Source: JABMQB01 sp963677475 (lineage in GTDB: Bacteria > Bacteroidota > Bacteroidia > Bacteroidales > Prolixibacteraceae). Taken from it: a stretch of 64,000 bases of DNA. Below are positions 15,931-24,300 of this stretch, piece after piece (position 1 is the first letter of the stretch; each line of letters opens with the position of its first letter). The position numbers and the translations under genes were made by a program. The notes beneath the pieces were generated by a model. That model searched no databases and was not told where the DNA came from. It worked only from the letters and a program-made list of their open reading frames with translations. The stretch lies in NCBI GenBank assembly GCA_963677475.2, contig CAXXQD010000015.1:496001-560000 (forward strand), in the 5' to 3' direction.

Positions 15931-16215
15931 TTTTACAAATCCTTGTTTACATCTGGCACACTAAATAAATGATTGTCTATTCCTACCTTATTCAACACTC
16001 CCAAATGTAACCATTTTTCAGATGAATTGATATGAGAAAATGGTATTTTATTCTCTCTGTTGAGGTTTTTATTTGTGCAATCATGAACAAGTTACTTGAA
16101 TTTTTGCTTTCATTGTGTTATCTTAATGAACGTTATTTCTTCTTCCCTTTATAATCACAAAATCCTGTTTGATTTAGCTTGTAAGTTTTTAATGTTAGAA
16201 TCAAAATAAATCCAG

Positions 16216-17895
16216 ATGAGAAAAAGCTTTATTTTAATCGCGACTTTACTAATGGTTGTTCTGTTTTCTTTTGCAGCATTTGCCACTAACCAGGCAAATG
16301 ATAACCTAAAAAAAGTTCGCTTGCAATTGAAATGGAAACATCAGTTTCAGTTTGCCGGTTATATTGCAGCAATTGAAAAAGGCTATTATAAAGAACAAGG
16401 TTTGCAGGTTGAATTGATTGAAGCTGTGACAGGGGAACAGCCAGGCTTGTCGGTTTTTAATGGGAAAGCAGATTTTGGAATTTCCACATCCGATGTTGTT
16501 TTAATGCGCGAAGAAGGCTACGATCCAGTAATTTTGGCGACAATATTTCAACACTCAGCCCAGGTTTTGATTACGTCAACCGCTTCCGGAATTGAGAATA
16601 TGCAGCAGCTTATTGGTAAAAAAATTGCCCTCGAACCTCATGCTGCCGACTTAATCGCTTTTATGAACGATGAAGGTGTTGAGCTTGAGCAATGCACAAT
16701 CCTAAACCACTATTTCAGTCCCGACCAATTAATTAATGGCGATGTTGATGCCATCACAGGGTACTTGAGCGATGAGCCTTTTTTGCTGGATCAAAATGGA
16801 TTTGATTATCGCATTATAACACCGCAAATGGGAGGTATCGACTTTTATGGCGACCTGCTATTTTGTTCCGAAAGGTTTTTAAGGGCGAACCCTGAAATGG
16901 TAAAGGCATTTATTACAGCAAGTTTAAAAGGTTGGAGTTATGCCCTGGATAATACCGATGAATTAGTTCAAATTATCTTCAATAAGTATTCAAAACGACA
17001 TTCAATTGAACATTTACAATATGAAGCAGTACATACCCGAAAACTTATAATGCCGGATGTACTCGAAATTGGTTATTCAAATCCGGGAAGGTGGGAGAGT
17101 ATTGTCGAAATTTATAAACGAACATCATTACTGAAAAATGAGTCAACTTTAAGAGGTCTATTTTATAAAAACTATCAGCAAAAACATATAAAAATACCTT
17201 GGAAGGTTCTCGGGGTACTATCCCTTTTATTGATCATTGTAGGCGGTATTTCAATATTTTATTTTCGTTTAAACATAAAACTTAAAAAACAGATTTCCTT
17301 AATTAAAGAGATGGAAAATGAATTAAGGGACAGCGAAAACATGTTGGCATCGCTAATTCAACATCTGCCTGGAATGATTTTTAGGTGCAAAAACGATGAA
17401 AACTGGACAATGGAATACCTAAACGAAAACTGCTTTGAACTAACAGCCTATAAAGCGGATGAGATAATTGGAAACAAAGTGGTTTCGTACAATCAATTAA
17501 TTTATCCTGACGATCGCGAAAAAGTGAACGAACAAGTTCAAAAGGGTTTAGATAACCACAAAAACTACGAAGTAAAATACAGAATTGTTACGGGGGATAA
17601 AGAAATTAAATGGGTTTGGGAAAAGGGGAACGGCCATTTTTCCATAGACAATAAATTACTTTATGTCGAAGGATTGATAATGGATATTACCAAACAGGTT
17701 ATAGCAGAAAAAGAATTGAATAATTATCGAGAGAACCTTGAGGAAATGGTGAATGCTCGCACTTTAGAGTTACAAACCAAAAACGAAGAACTTGAAAAAT
17801 ATAACGAGCTATTCGTTGGAAGGGAATTTAGAATAAAAGAATTAAAAGAAAAGCTTAAGGCATATGAAAATAAGGATAAAGGCAACGAAGGATAA
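16216..17895 (+). CDS. NMT1/THI5-type periplasmic sensor with PAS domain and no output domain
   Basis: 559 residues. In order: a signal or anchor segment (1-24); an NMT1/THI5 substrate-binding domain (about 33-300: QLKWKHQFQFAGYIAAIEKGYY, and FGISTSDVVLMREEGYDPVILATIFQ), which in relatives binds pyrimidine or amine ligands; a transmembrane helix (about 334-352, VLGVLSLLLIIVGGISIFYF); a PAS domain (about 375-495, MLASLIQHLPGMIFRC, IIGNKVV, IMDITK); and a coiled coil ending YNELFVGREFRIKELKEKL. No histidine kinase, GGDEF or adenylate cyclase domain follows; the gene stops after the coil. It may signal through a partner. The next gene is an alanine symporter. Confidence 0.85.
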   Translation: MRKSFILIATLLMVVLFSFAAFATNQANDNLKKVRLQLKWKHQFQFAGYIAAIEKGYYKEQGLQVELIEAVTGEQPGLSVFNGKADFGISTSDVVLMREEGYDPVILATIFQHSAQVLITSTASGIENMQQLIGKKIALEPHAADLIAFMNDEGVELEQCTILNHYFSPDQLINGDVDAITGYLSDEPFLLDQNGFDYRIITPQMGGIDFYGDLLFCSERFLRANPEMVKAFITASLKGWSYALDNTDELVQIIFNKYSKRHSIEHLQYEAVHTRKLIMPDVLEIGYSNPGRWESIVEIYKRTSLLKNESTLRGLFYKNYQQKHIKIPWKVLGVLSLLLIIVGGISIFYFRLNIKLKKQISLIKEMENELRDSENMLASLIQHLPGMIFRCKNDENWTMEYLNENCFELTAYKADEIIGNKVVSYNQLIYPDDREKVNEQVQKGLDNHKNYEVKYRIVTGDKEIKWVWEKGNGHFSIDNKLLYVEGLIMDITKQVIAEKELNNYRENLEEMVNARTLELQTKNEELEKYNELFVGREFRIKELKEKLKAYENKDKGNEG

Positions 17896-17957
17896 TTTCA
17901 TAAGCACAACAGGCCATACTTTTTGAAATTTCGTTTTTTTGCTGTTTCTTTAATGAT

Positions 17958-19334
17958 ATGCATAGCAATATTGGTGAATTAATTATTAAAACTGCTGATT
18001 GGATTTGGGGAACGCCTGTTCTTATCTTACTTCTTGGCGGAGGTTTATTTTTCCTGTTATATTCCAAACTAATCCCATTCAGATATATCGGGCATGCCCT
18101 GGGTATTCTTAGTGGCAAATACGATGATCCAAACGAACCCGGACAGTTAAGGCATTATCAGGCACTCTCAACAGCACTTGCCGGAACAGTTGGGATGGGA
18201 AATGTAAGCGGGGTTGCCGTGGCAATTACTATGGGAGGTCCAGGTGCAATTTTCTGGATGTGGGTTTCGGCATTCCTTGGGGTGAGCACTAAATTTTTTA
18301 CCTGTACACTGGCTGTTATGTACCGTGGTAAAGATAGTAACGGGGTGATTCAGGGTGGTCCAATGTATTTCATTACTGAAGGCCTTGGCAAAAATTGGAA
18401 ACCCTTGGCAGTGTTTTTCTCTTTTGTTGGAATGATTGGGGTGTCGCCTTTGTTTCAGGCAAATCAACTGGTTCAGGTAATCCGTGATGTGGTTTTAGTT
18501 CCAAATGGTGTGGAGGCTTCGGTTCAGAATAACCTGATTGTAGGTTTTATAATCGCTCTTATTGTGGGCATTGTAATAATCGGGGGAATTAAAAGGATTG
18601 GGAGCGTAACCGGAAAAGTTGTGCCCTTTATGGTTGCAGTTTATATCATAACCGTTTTGTTCATCATTTTGTCCAATTCCAAAGAAATAATTCCTGCATT
18701 TAAAGAAATTTTACACGATGCCTTCACCGGTAATGCTGTTCTTGGCGGGTCGCTTGGAGCGATCATAATAACCGGTGTTAGGAGAGCGGCATTTAGCAAC
18801 GAAGCCGGATTGGGAACCGCGCCTATGGCCCATGGGGCAGCTAAAACCAGTGAGCCTGTTCGGGAAGGTTTGGTTGCTATGCTGGGACCAATTATCGATA
18901 CAATCATAATTTGTACAATGACTGCCTTAGCGCTGATCATTACCGGGGCATGGAAAAATCCCTCAGCCGATGGAATAACGCTTACTGCCAATGCATTCGA
19001 TGCAAGTATTCCCGGTTTAGGGAAATACATACTTACTTTGTGCGTGAGTTTCTTTGCCATGTCCACCTTATTTGCTTTTCCGTATTACGGAACCAAATGC
19101 CTTGGCTTTGTCGCCGGGGCAAAATACCAACATTTCTATAACTATGCATTTGTAATTGTTGTGGTTATTGGAGCGGTTGCTAAACTGGATGTAATTATTG
19201 GTCTTATTGATATTTCGTTTGCGTTGATGGCTTTTCCAACAGTATTGGCATCGCTTTTATTGGCACCAAAAGTAAGAAAAGCAGCTTTGGATTATTTTGA
19301 ACGTTTAAAGCAGGGGAAAAACGTGAACAAGTAA
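17958..19334 (+). CDS. Sodium:alanine (AGCS family) symporter
   Basis: 458 residues with about ten membrane segments. The AGCS signature is clear in GGPGAIFWMWVSAFLGVSTKF, and the family words GTVGMGNVSGVAVA, VIQGGPMYF and FSNEAGLGTAPMAHGAAKT are all present. It imports alanine or glycine with sodium. It follows the PAS sensor by 62 bp and could be under its influence; the sensor lacks an output domain, so that is a guess from position. Confidence 0.92.
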   Translation: MHSNIGELIIKTADWIWGTPVLILLLGGGLFFLLYSKLIPFRYIGHALGILSGKYDDPNEPGQLRHYQALSTALAGTVGMGNVSGVAVAITMGGPGAIFWMWVSAFLGVSTKFFTCTLAVMYRGKDSNGVIQGGPMYFITEGLGKNWKPLAVFFSFVGMIGVSPLFQANQLVQVIRDVVLVPNGVEASVQNNLIVGFIIALIVGIVIIGGIKRIGSVTGKVVPFMVAVYIITVLFIILSNSKEIIPAFKEILHDAFTGNAVLGGSLGAIIITGVRRAAFSNEAGLGTAPMAHGAAKTSEPVREGLVAMLGPIIDTIIICTMTALALIITGAWKNPSADGITLTANAFDASIPGLGKYILTLCVSFFAMSTLFAFPYYGTKCLGFVAGAKYQHFYNYAFVIVVVIGAVAKLDVIIGLIDISFALMAFPTVLASLLLAPKVRKAALDYFERLKQGKNVNK

Positions 19335-19359
19335 ATTTAATCATTGTCCGATAATATAT

Positions 19360-19510
19360 ATTTCGTCCCTACAGGACTTCCTTCTGAAATATGTAACTCC
19401 TATTCTACCAGCATTTTGCCCCTCTGGGGCTGTTCCGTTAGGAACTCAATATGTGTAGAAATAAAATACAAGCCCCAATACCTTACAGTTCTGTAGGAAC
19501 GTAATAAAAT
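19360..19510. repeat. Dispersed Bacteroidota-type palindromic repeat
   Basis: A run of short palindromes: CCCTACAGGAC, then CTACCAGCATTTTGCCCC, with GCCCCTCTGGGGC as a perfect hairpin, TTCCGTTAGGAA, and TTCTGTAGGAACG. This style of repeat recurs in intergenic DNA of many Bacteroidota. It fills the gap between two convergent genes. Confidence 0.5.
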
Positions 19511-19557
19511 TATAAGTGCAGAGATAATTGAAAAATTTTACCGAACACCAATGAAAT

Positions 19558-20544
19558 TTAATATACAAATTCAATGTTATCTACCCAAAAGACCGATTCG
19601 GTTGAACCAATATATTCAATTCCCTGGTAACTTGAGGTAAAATATAAAATCATGTGTGTTGGCATATCTTCCGGATTCCCCCATCCGGTTTCGGTCATTT
19701 GCACCATTTTACCTTTAGAATTTTTCACATAAACTTTTCCGACCGATGGGATCAGTCCCATGGTATTTGGGTCGTATTGTTCAAGTTTCGAAGCATCGCC
19801 ATAAAAAACAGGATAGGTGGCACCATTAACCCATTCATTTTGGCTATCCGAATAAAATTCACGTGCACCTCCAATACGGGTGGCAAATACGTTTCCGTCT
19901 TTGTCTTCCCAACGCTTTTGCAGGATTACACAAAATTCGGCTTTATCTTCGCCTTCAGCTTCTGAGATATTGTTTGCAGCTTTTATCCGGGTTTTTCCTA
20001 CATGGTATTTATAATCAAATTTAACAGCTTTTGGTTTTAGATTGAACGAAATTCCCTGACTTACATTTTTAATTGGGTCTTTAATTCCGCGAACGGGTTC
20101 AATTAATTCGCCAAGAAAAAGGGTGCCAGATAGCAACACATCAACTTTGAACCCGATGAGGTTGTCGTTTCTCATTTTTGTTTCCAAACGACAGCAATAG
20201 CCATTTCCCCTTTTCTCGGGAAATACCCTTGTGTTCCCAATATCAAACATCATTTTGGTAAATACGTTTGATGTTCCCCAGGGCGAACTTGGGTCTTTTA
20301 ATTTCAGATCAAAAGAACCCGACACTGTATCTACAATCCCTACTTCAAACAAATGGATAGTATCCCCACTGAGCAGTTTCGATTCAATCAGGTTTCTTGC
20401 ATACCAAAAATCCATTGAACTATAATTTACCTGTCCATCATTATCTGTCCATTCTTTGGGGCCATTTTGTGATAACAAAGAAAGCTGGCTAAAAATAAAA
20501 GCCATGAAAAATAAAAGCTTTAGTGAGGTATTTATTTGGTCCAT
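19558..20544 (-). CDS. Secreted protein, PCMD-like (putative carbohydrate-binding)
   Basis: 328 residues. A signal peptide (about 1-26, ending SLLSQ) is followed by a beta-rich domain. The order WYARNLIESKLLSG...GTSNVFTKMMF...GISFNLKPKAVKFDYKYHVG...FWVDNIEFVY matches the general plan of the PCMD (putative carbohydrate metabolism domain) proteins of Bacteroidota. The last residues carry an F-type beta-strand end. The ligand is unknown, and no glycan genes lie beside it, so the assignment rests on the sequence pattern only. Confidence 0.5.
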   Translation of the reverse strand: MDQINTSLKLLFFMAFIFSQLSLLSQNGPKEWTDNDGQVNYSSMDFWYARNLIESKLLSGDTIHLFEVGIVDTVSGSFDLKLKDPSSPWGTSNVFTKMMFDIGNTRVFPEKRGNGYCCRLETKMRNDNLIGFKVDVLLSGTLFLGELIEPVRGIKDPIKNVSQGISFNLKPKAVKFDYKYHVGKTRIKAANNISEAEGEDKAEFCVILQKRWEDKDGNVFATRIGGAREFYSDSQNEWVNGATYPVFYGDASKLEQYDPNTMGLIPSVGKVYVKNSKGKMVQMTETGWGNPEDMPTHMILYFTSSYQGIEYIGSTESVFWVDNIEFVY

Positions 20545-20681
20545 AAATTTGAATCAGTGTTCCGTTTTAAGTAGAACTGTTAGTCGGCAAATTTAAACGT
20601 TTATTACAATGCTGATACAATAATATAAAAATCCAGGGTATGTTTTTCAAATTAACATGATGGTAGATTTTTAGTTAGATT

Positions 20682-20713
20682 TTTGCATGCTCTGATTTTT
20701 GGGCTTACTTTTA
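20682..20713 (+). promoter_or_regulatory. Promoter-like pair before the cysteine-cluster gene
   Basis: TTTG (20682-20685) is followed after 20 bases by TACTTTTA (20706-20713), which differs from TAnnTTTG only in its last base. The start codon is 20 bases further on. Confidence 0.5.
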
Positions 20714-20732
20714 GCGGGGAAGATCGAAAGCA

Positions 20733-21377
20733 ATGGAGAACGGAAAATATTCAGAACAAGATAAAGCCTTTTATTCCGATGGCTACAAACTTGGTTCGTT
20801 GGCAGTTGAAAACGGACTAAAAGATTCGGATATTTTGCAAGCTGTGTCCAATCTATATTCCGAGATTGATAGTTTGATTGATTCGCTTTTGAACTATGCC
20901 AAAGCGCAAAAAATTAATATTGATTGCAAAAAAGGATGTGCGTGGTGTTGCCATCAGCCAATTTTTGCTGTGTCGCACGAAATTCATTACCTGACCAATT
21001 TTATTGCTAATAATTTCGATAAAGATCAGATTAGCCAGATTTTAGAAAAGACAAAAGCAAAGAATGACAAGGTGGGAAAACTTAGTACCAGCGAAATGCT
21101 AAATTATAAGTCACCATGTCCTTTATTGATCGATGGTGCCTGTTCTGCGTACGAAGCCCGCCCAATGGCTTGCAGGATCTATTTGTCAATGAGTGTCGCC
21201 AGTTGCAAGAAATTTTACAATGAACCTGAGAAGGAAGATAGCATTGTGAACCTCTTGGCTTTTCCCCTACAAGCTGGGAGGATGATGAACGAGGGTTTCA
21301 AAGCTGCATTAAAAACAGGTTCCCGCGAATCTGCGGAATTTCGAATCGAGCATGGTTTATTGTTGGGTTTAAAATAG
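20733..21377 (+). CDS. YkgJ-family cysteine-cluster protein
   Basis: 214 residues. The cysteine groups CKKGCAWCC (about 66-74) and CPLLIDGACSAYEARPMACRIY (about 130-150) are the YkgJ/Fe-S-binding 'zinc or iron chelatase' signature. A further CKKF follows. The family is thought to bind an Fe-S cluster or metal; no reaction is established. The N-terminal 60 residues are helical. It is monocistronic, with a promoter-like pair just upstream. Confidence 0.82.
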   Translation: MENGKYSEQDKAFYSDGYKLGSLAVENGLKDSDILQAVSNLYSEIDSLIDSLLNYAKAQKINIDCKKGCAWCCHQPIFAVSHEIHYLTNFIANNFDKDQISQILEKTKAKNDKVGKLSTSEMLNYKSPCPLLIDGACSAYEARPMACRIYLSMSVASCKKFYNEPEKEDSIVNLLAFPLQAGRMMNEGFKAALKTGSRESAEFRIEHGLLLGLK

Positions 21378-21485
21378 TCTTAATAGAAAATGGTATAAGA
21401 TAGTTATCATTGTGCTTGTTTTTTGCACTTATGGATTTACAATTCATAGTTGTTTAGTTAGTTTAGTTTTGGTCTGGATTGTTTA

Positions 21486-21798
21486 TTAAGGTAATGAAAA
21501 AGGAATAGCCACGCCACTGCTGCTCGACATATAATTAATCCTCAGTTTTTGGTTATTGTCATAATAGTTTTCTTTAGATAAACTCATCACTTTTTTATAA
21601 TCAAAAAAATCAGTTGAGTTTTTTCTTAAAAATGAATTTACAATTTCATCGTCTGACAAAACATATTTCATAAATAAAGACTCTAATAATTGTTCAATTT
21701 TAGAGTCAGTTAATTTACTTGTTGAAACGTTTTAATAAATATTGTATTGATTCCTTTATGAATCTCAATTTTCCGAAATCGAGGCGAATTTTACTCAC
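21486..21798 (-). pseudogene. Short frame-interrupted gene of unknown function
   Basis: A GTG at 21798, directly after a TACATTTG box, opens a 28-codon frame (SKIRLDFGKLRFIKESIQYL) that stops at AAGTAA near 21729. A one-base shift there continues into SKLTDSKIEQLLESLF and then an open frame to 21486 (from MKYVLSDDEIVNSF). The parts read like one helical protein of about 100 residues with a frameshift, just after the HigBA pair. No family is recognised; only the 61-residue 3' part is open from an ATG (21671). Confidence 0.3.
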
Positions 21799-21833
21799 AA
21801 ATGTAATTTGGGTGATATTTCAATAATGTATTT

Positions 21834-22124
21834 TTAGATTTCAATTGAAATATTGACTTTACCGCCAAGTCCTTTCTCAACAATGTCATAAAGTGTTTTT
21901 AGGGTCAAATTGCTTCCATTATTCTCAACCCGAGAAATATAAGTTCTTTTTTTTTCAAGTTTCTCTGCTAATTGACTTTGAGTCATATTTTTTTGTTCTC
22001 GTGCCTCTCTTAGTTTTAATCCGATTTGAAAAGCTTCAAAGTCTCGTTCTAATTCGTCACGTCTTTCTGTTCCTTTTTCACCGTAAACTCTGTCTTTTAT
22101 TTCACTCCAACTTGTTGTACTCAT
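21834..22124 (-). CDS. higA: HigA-type XRE antitoxin
   Basis: 96 residues. A Cro/C1 helix-turn-helix (about 34-80) shows GLKLREAREQKNMTQSQLAEKLEKKRTYISRVENNG. The N-terminal SWSEIKDRVYGEKGTERRDELER is the arm that covers the toxin in HigA-like antitoxins. It overlaps the toxin stop by four bases (ATGA), and the toxin comes first, as in the higBA order. It would bind the palindrome at 22486-22503. Confidence 0.85.
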   Translation of the reverse strand: MSTTSWSEIKDRVYGEKGTERRDELERDFEAFQIGLKLREAREQKNMTQSQLAEKLEKKRTYISRVENNGSNLTLKTLYDIVEKGLGGKVNISIEI

Positions 22125-22477
22125 TTTTTGTCCTCCTTTTGTTTTTCGGCAAAATATTCAGACATCAATCGTGTTGCTTTGTCAATCTCCTTTTTAGGAG
22201 TTTTTTGAGTCTTCTTTTGAAATCCATTTAATAGGATTACAAGTTTCCCCTCATCAAAAAAGCAAAAAACTCTCCAAATATTTGAGCCTAATTTAATTCT
22301 TGCTTCAAAAAGTCCAGGTGTTCCTGAAATATATTTGAGGTATTGGGTCGGAATTCTCTCGTAAGATTCAATAATCTCAATAACCTTGAAGATTTTGTCT
22401 TGAATCTTAACTGGTTGCTTTTTTAGAAAATCTTCAAAATAATTCCGATAAGCAATTACCTCTCTAACTTTTGTCAT
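22121..22477 (-). CDS. higB: HigB/RelE-family (Gp49-like) toxin
   Basis: 118 residues. The Gp49/HigB pattern is visible: RNYFEDFLKKQPVKIQDKIFKVIEIIE, YLKYISGTPGLFEARIKLGSNIWRVFCFFD, VILLNGFQKKTQKTPKKEIDKATRLM. The RVFCF strand and the lysine-rich FQKKTQKTP tail fit ribosome-dependent mRNA interferases. It is the first gene of the pair, starting almost at the predicted transcription start. Confidence 0.85.
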   Translation of the reverse strand: MTKVREVIAYRNYFEDFLKKQPVKIQDKIFKVIEIIESYERIPTQYLKYISGTPGLFEARIKLGSNIWRVFCFFDEGKLVILLNGFQKKTQKTPKKEIDKATRLMSEYFAEKQKEDKK

Positions 22478-22481
22478 GGAA

Positions 22482-22512
22482 CAAAGGTAACTTATAAGTT
22501 TCCTATTTCAAA
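22482..22512 (-). promoter_or_regulatory. higBA promoter with overlapping operator
   Basis: On the minus strand TTTG (22509-22512) is followed after 19 bases by TACCTTTG (22482-22489), an exact match to the Bacteroidota TTTG/TAnnTTTG promoter. A palindrome, AACTTATAAGTT (22489-22500, extendable to 18 bp with one mismatch), covers the space beside the -7 box. Transcription would start within a few bases of the ATG at 22477, so the message may be leaderless. This layout predicts tight autorepression. Confidence 0.75.
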
Positions 22513-22684
22513 ATCAAAATTACAGATTCTTAAAGTACTGCAATTAGAATTTTAAATATTTCTGAACTGCAGTTGAAGAACTAATGTTGCGTATATTAAT
22601 ATTTACACACAAAACCCTTTAAACAATTATTCTTTGATTTCTGAATAAAATTATATTTTATTTTTAAAAAGAACATAAGTTCAC

Positions 22685-22692
22685 TATATTTG
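22685..22692 (+). promoter_or_regulatory. -7 promoter box for the NifX/ATPase cluster
   Basis: TATATTTG fits TAnnTTTG; a start about 7 bases later leaves a leader of some 20 bases before the ATG at 22721. There is no clear TTTG at -33. Confidence 0.5.
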
Positions 22693-22720
22693 CATGGTTG
22701 AATCATGAAAAAATCAAGTT

Positions 22721-22990
22721 ATGCCAGGAAAAGATAAAACAGGTCCAATGGGAAACGGATCACGAACAGGGAAACAAATGGGTTGGTGTTCAGGTAACTT
22801 AGAGCGGGAACCCGGTCTAAATAGAAACTTTGGAAGAGGGAACAGAAGCGGGCTTCGAAACACATTTGGATGGAGGGGTAGGGGCAGGCAATTAAATGTG
22901 GAAGTTTCTAATTCTGAGATTGAGAAAATCCGCGATGAAATCAACCGATTAAAAGATCAAATTGAATTTCTAGAAAACAACAACAAATAA
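22721..22990 (+). CDS. DUF5320-type small protein
   Basis: 89 residues. The opening MPGKDKTGPMGNGSRTGKQMG is the DUF5320 signature (MPxGDxTGPxGxGPxTGRxxG). A glycine/arginine-rich middle is followed by a C-terminal coiled coil (IEKIRDEINRLKDQIEFLEN). These proteins usually sit next to NifX-like and MinD-like ATPase genes in anaerobes, as here, and are presumed helpers in metal-cluster handling. It is the first gene of the cluster, 11 bp before the NifX-like gene. Confidence 0.75.
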   Translation: MPGKDKTGPMGNGSRTGKQMGWCSGNLEREPGLNRNFGRGNRSGLRNTFGWRGRGRQLNVEVSNSEIEKIRDEINRLKDQIEFLENNNK

Positions 22991-23001
22991 ATGAAACAAA
23001 A

Positions 23002-23340
23002 ATGAAGAAGATATTTGCAATACCCGCATTAAATGGGCAATTAACCCAACATTTTGGGCACTGCGAAAGTTTCGCATTGGTTGCTACCGAAAACGGGATT
23101 ATTATCGGCGAGGAATGGATTACCCCACCGGTGCATCAACCCGGGGTTTATCCAAAGTTTTTATCGGAACTGGGTGTTCAGGTTGTAATTGCTGGAGGAA
23201 TGGGCCAAAAGGCCCAAGATCTTTTCACACAAAACAATATTCAGGTTTGCGTTGGTGTAGAGCCTGATTCTCCCAAAAAATTGGTTCAAAAATATATGGA
23301 TGAAGCATTGGTTACAGGTGGTAATCAATGTACGCATTAA
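23002..23340 (+). CDS. NifX/NifB-C-terminal-like (dinitrogenase iron-molybdenum cofactor) protein 1
   Basis: 112 residues. The DiNase_FeMo-co fold is indicated by FAIPALNGQLTQHFGHCESFALV and LGVQVVIAGGMGQKAQDLFTQNNIQVCVG, with the histidine and cysteine in QHFGHC. In nitrogen fixers this fold carries iron-molybdenum cofactor precursors. Free-standing copies in anaerobes bind Fe-S or Mo/Cu clusters of unknown use. No nitrogenase genes are in the window. A cysteine near the end (NQCTH) may be an extra ligand. Confidence 0.82.
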   Translation: MKKIFAIPALNGQLTQHFGHCESFALVATENGIIIGEEWITPPVHQPGVYPKFLSELGVQVVIAGGMGQKAQDLFTQNNIQVCVGVEPDSPKKLVQKYMDEALVTGGNQCTH

Positions 23341-23433
23341 TGGTTGGAATTCAATAAAAAAGCTTATTGTTTATTCTTAATTATTCAGGACTTACCGGAT
23401 AATCTTTTAGGGTATTAAATAAAATCTAGTTGG

Positions 23434-24300
23434 ATGATTGTTGCTATTGCAAGTGGAAAAGGAGGGACCGGAAAAACTACAGTTTCAACCAACCTGGCAT
23501 CTTTTATCAGTTCTTTCCAGAAGGTAGTTTTGGTTGATTTGGACGTGGAGGAGCCTAATTCGGGTTTGTTTATTGATGCAGAATTGGCCAGAGAGGAAGA
23601 TAAATATTCAATGGTTCCTGTTTGGGATGAAAAAAAATGTACGAGCTGCGGCAAGTGCCAGCAACATTGTAATTTTAATGCTATCGTTCAATTGGGAAAA
23701 AAAATCATGGTGTTTCCCGAACTTTGTCACAGTTGCTTCGCCTGTTCCGAGCTATGCCCGGAAGAAGCTTTGCCAATGGTACCACAAAAATTAGGAGGTA
23801 TAAAACATTTTGAAAACGGCAATCTCTCTTTTATTGAAAGCAGATTGAAAGTAGGGCAGGAGCAATCCACTTCCCTTATTGCACAAACCAAAGAATATCT
23901 CGACAAAAATTTTCCGGAAGAAACACTCATCCTTTTTGATGCGCCACCAGGCACATCATGCCCTGTTATTGAGGCTGTTAAACATGCCGATTATGTTATC
24001 CTGGTAACCGAACCAACTCCATTTGGTTTGCACGACCTGAAGCTGGCAGTTGAAACTGTGAAGCTTCTCGGGAAAGCATTTGGCGTGGTTATTAATCGTT
24101 ACGGAATAGGGAATAAGGCTGTTGAGGAATATTGTGACGGTAACCAAATACCCATAATTTCTAAAATCCCTAACCACAGAACTGTAGCAAAATTATATTC
24201 CGAAGGGAAACTCATTTATAAACAATTCCCGGAAATTGAAAATGAATTTACAAAGATTGCAGATGATGTCCTTCATCGTAAAAATATGGGGGTAATATGA
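23434..24300 (+). CDS. MinD/Mrp-type P-loop ATPase with inserted ferredoxin domain 1
   Basis: 288 residues. The deviant Walker A ASGKGGTGKTT opens the protein. Between about residues 66 and 112 two CxxCxxCxxxC motifs (CTSCGKCQQHC and CHSCFACSELC) would hold two [4Fe-4S] clusters, and LILFDAPPGTSCPV is the switch/Walker B region of the MinD family. Such ATPases are thought to load Fe-S or metal clusters with ATP hydrolysis. The stop overlaps the start of the second ATPase (ATGA), so the two are translationally coupled and probably act as a pair. Confidence 0.88.
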   Translation: MIVAIASGKGGTGKTTVSTNLASFISSFQKVVLVDLDVEEPNSGLFIDAELAREEDKYSMVPVWDEKKCTSCGKCQQHCNFNAIVQLGKKIMVFPELCHSCFACSELCPEEALPMVPQKLGGIKHFENGNLSFIESRLKVGQEQSTSLIAQTKEYLDKNFPEETLILFDAPPGTSCPVIEAVKHADYVILVTEPTPFGLHDLKLAVETVKLLGKAFGVVINRYGIGNKAVEEYCDGNQIPIISKIPNHRTVAKLYSEGKLIYKQFPEIENEFTKIADDVLHRKNMGVI

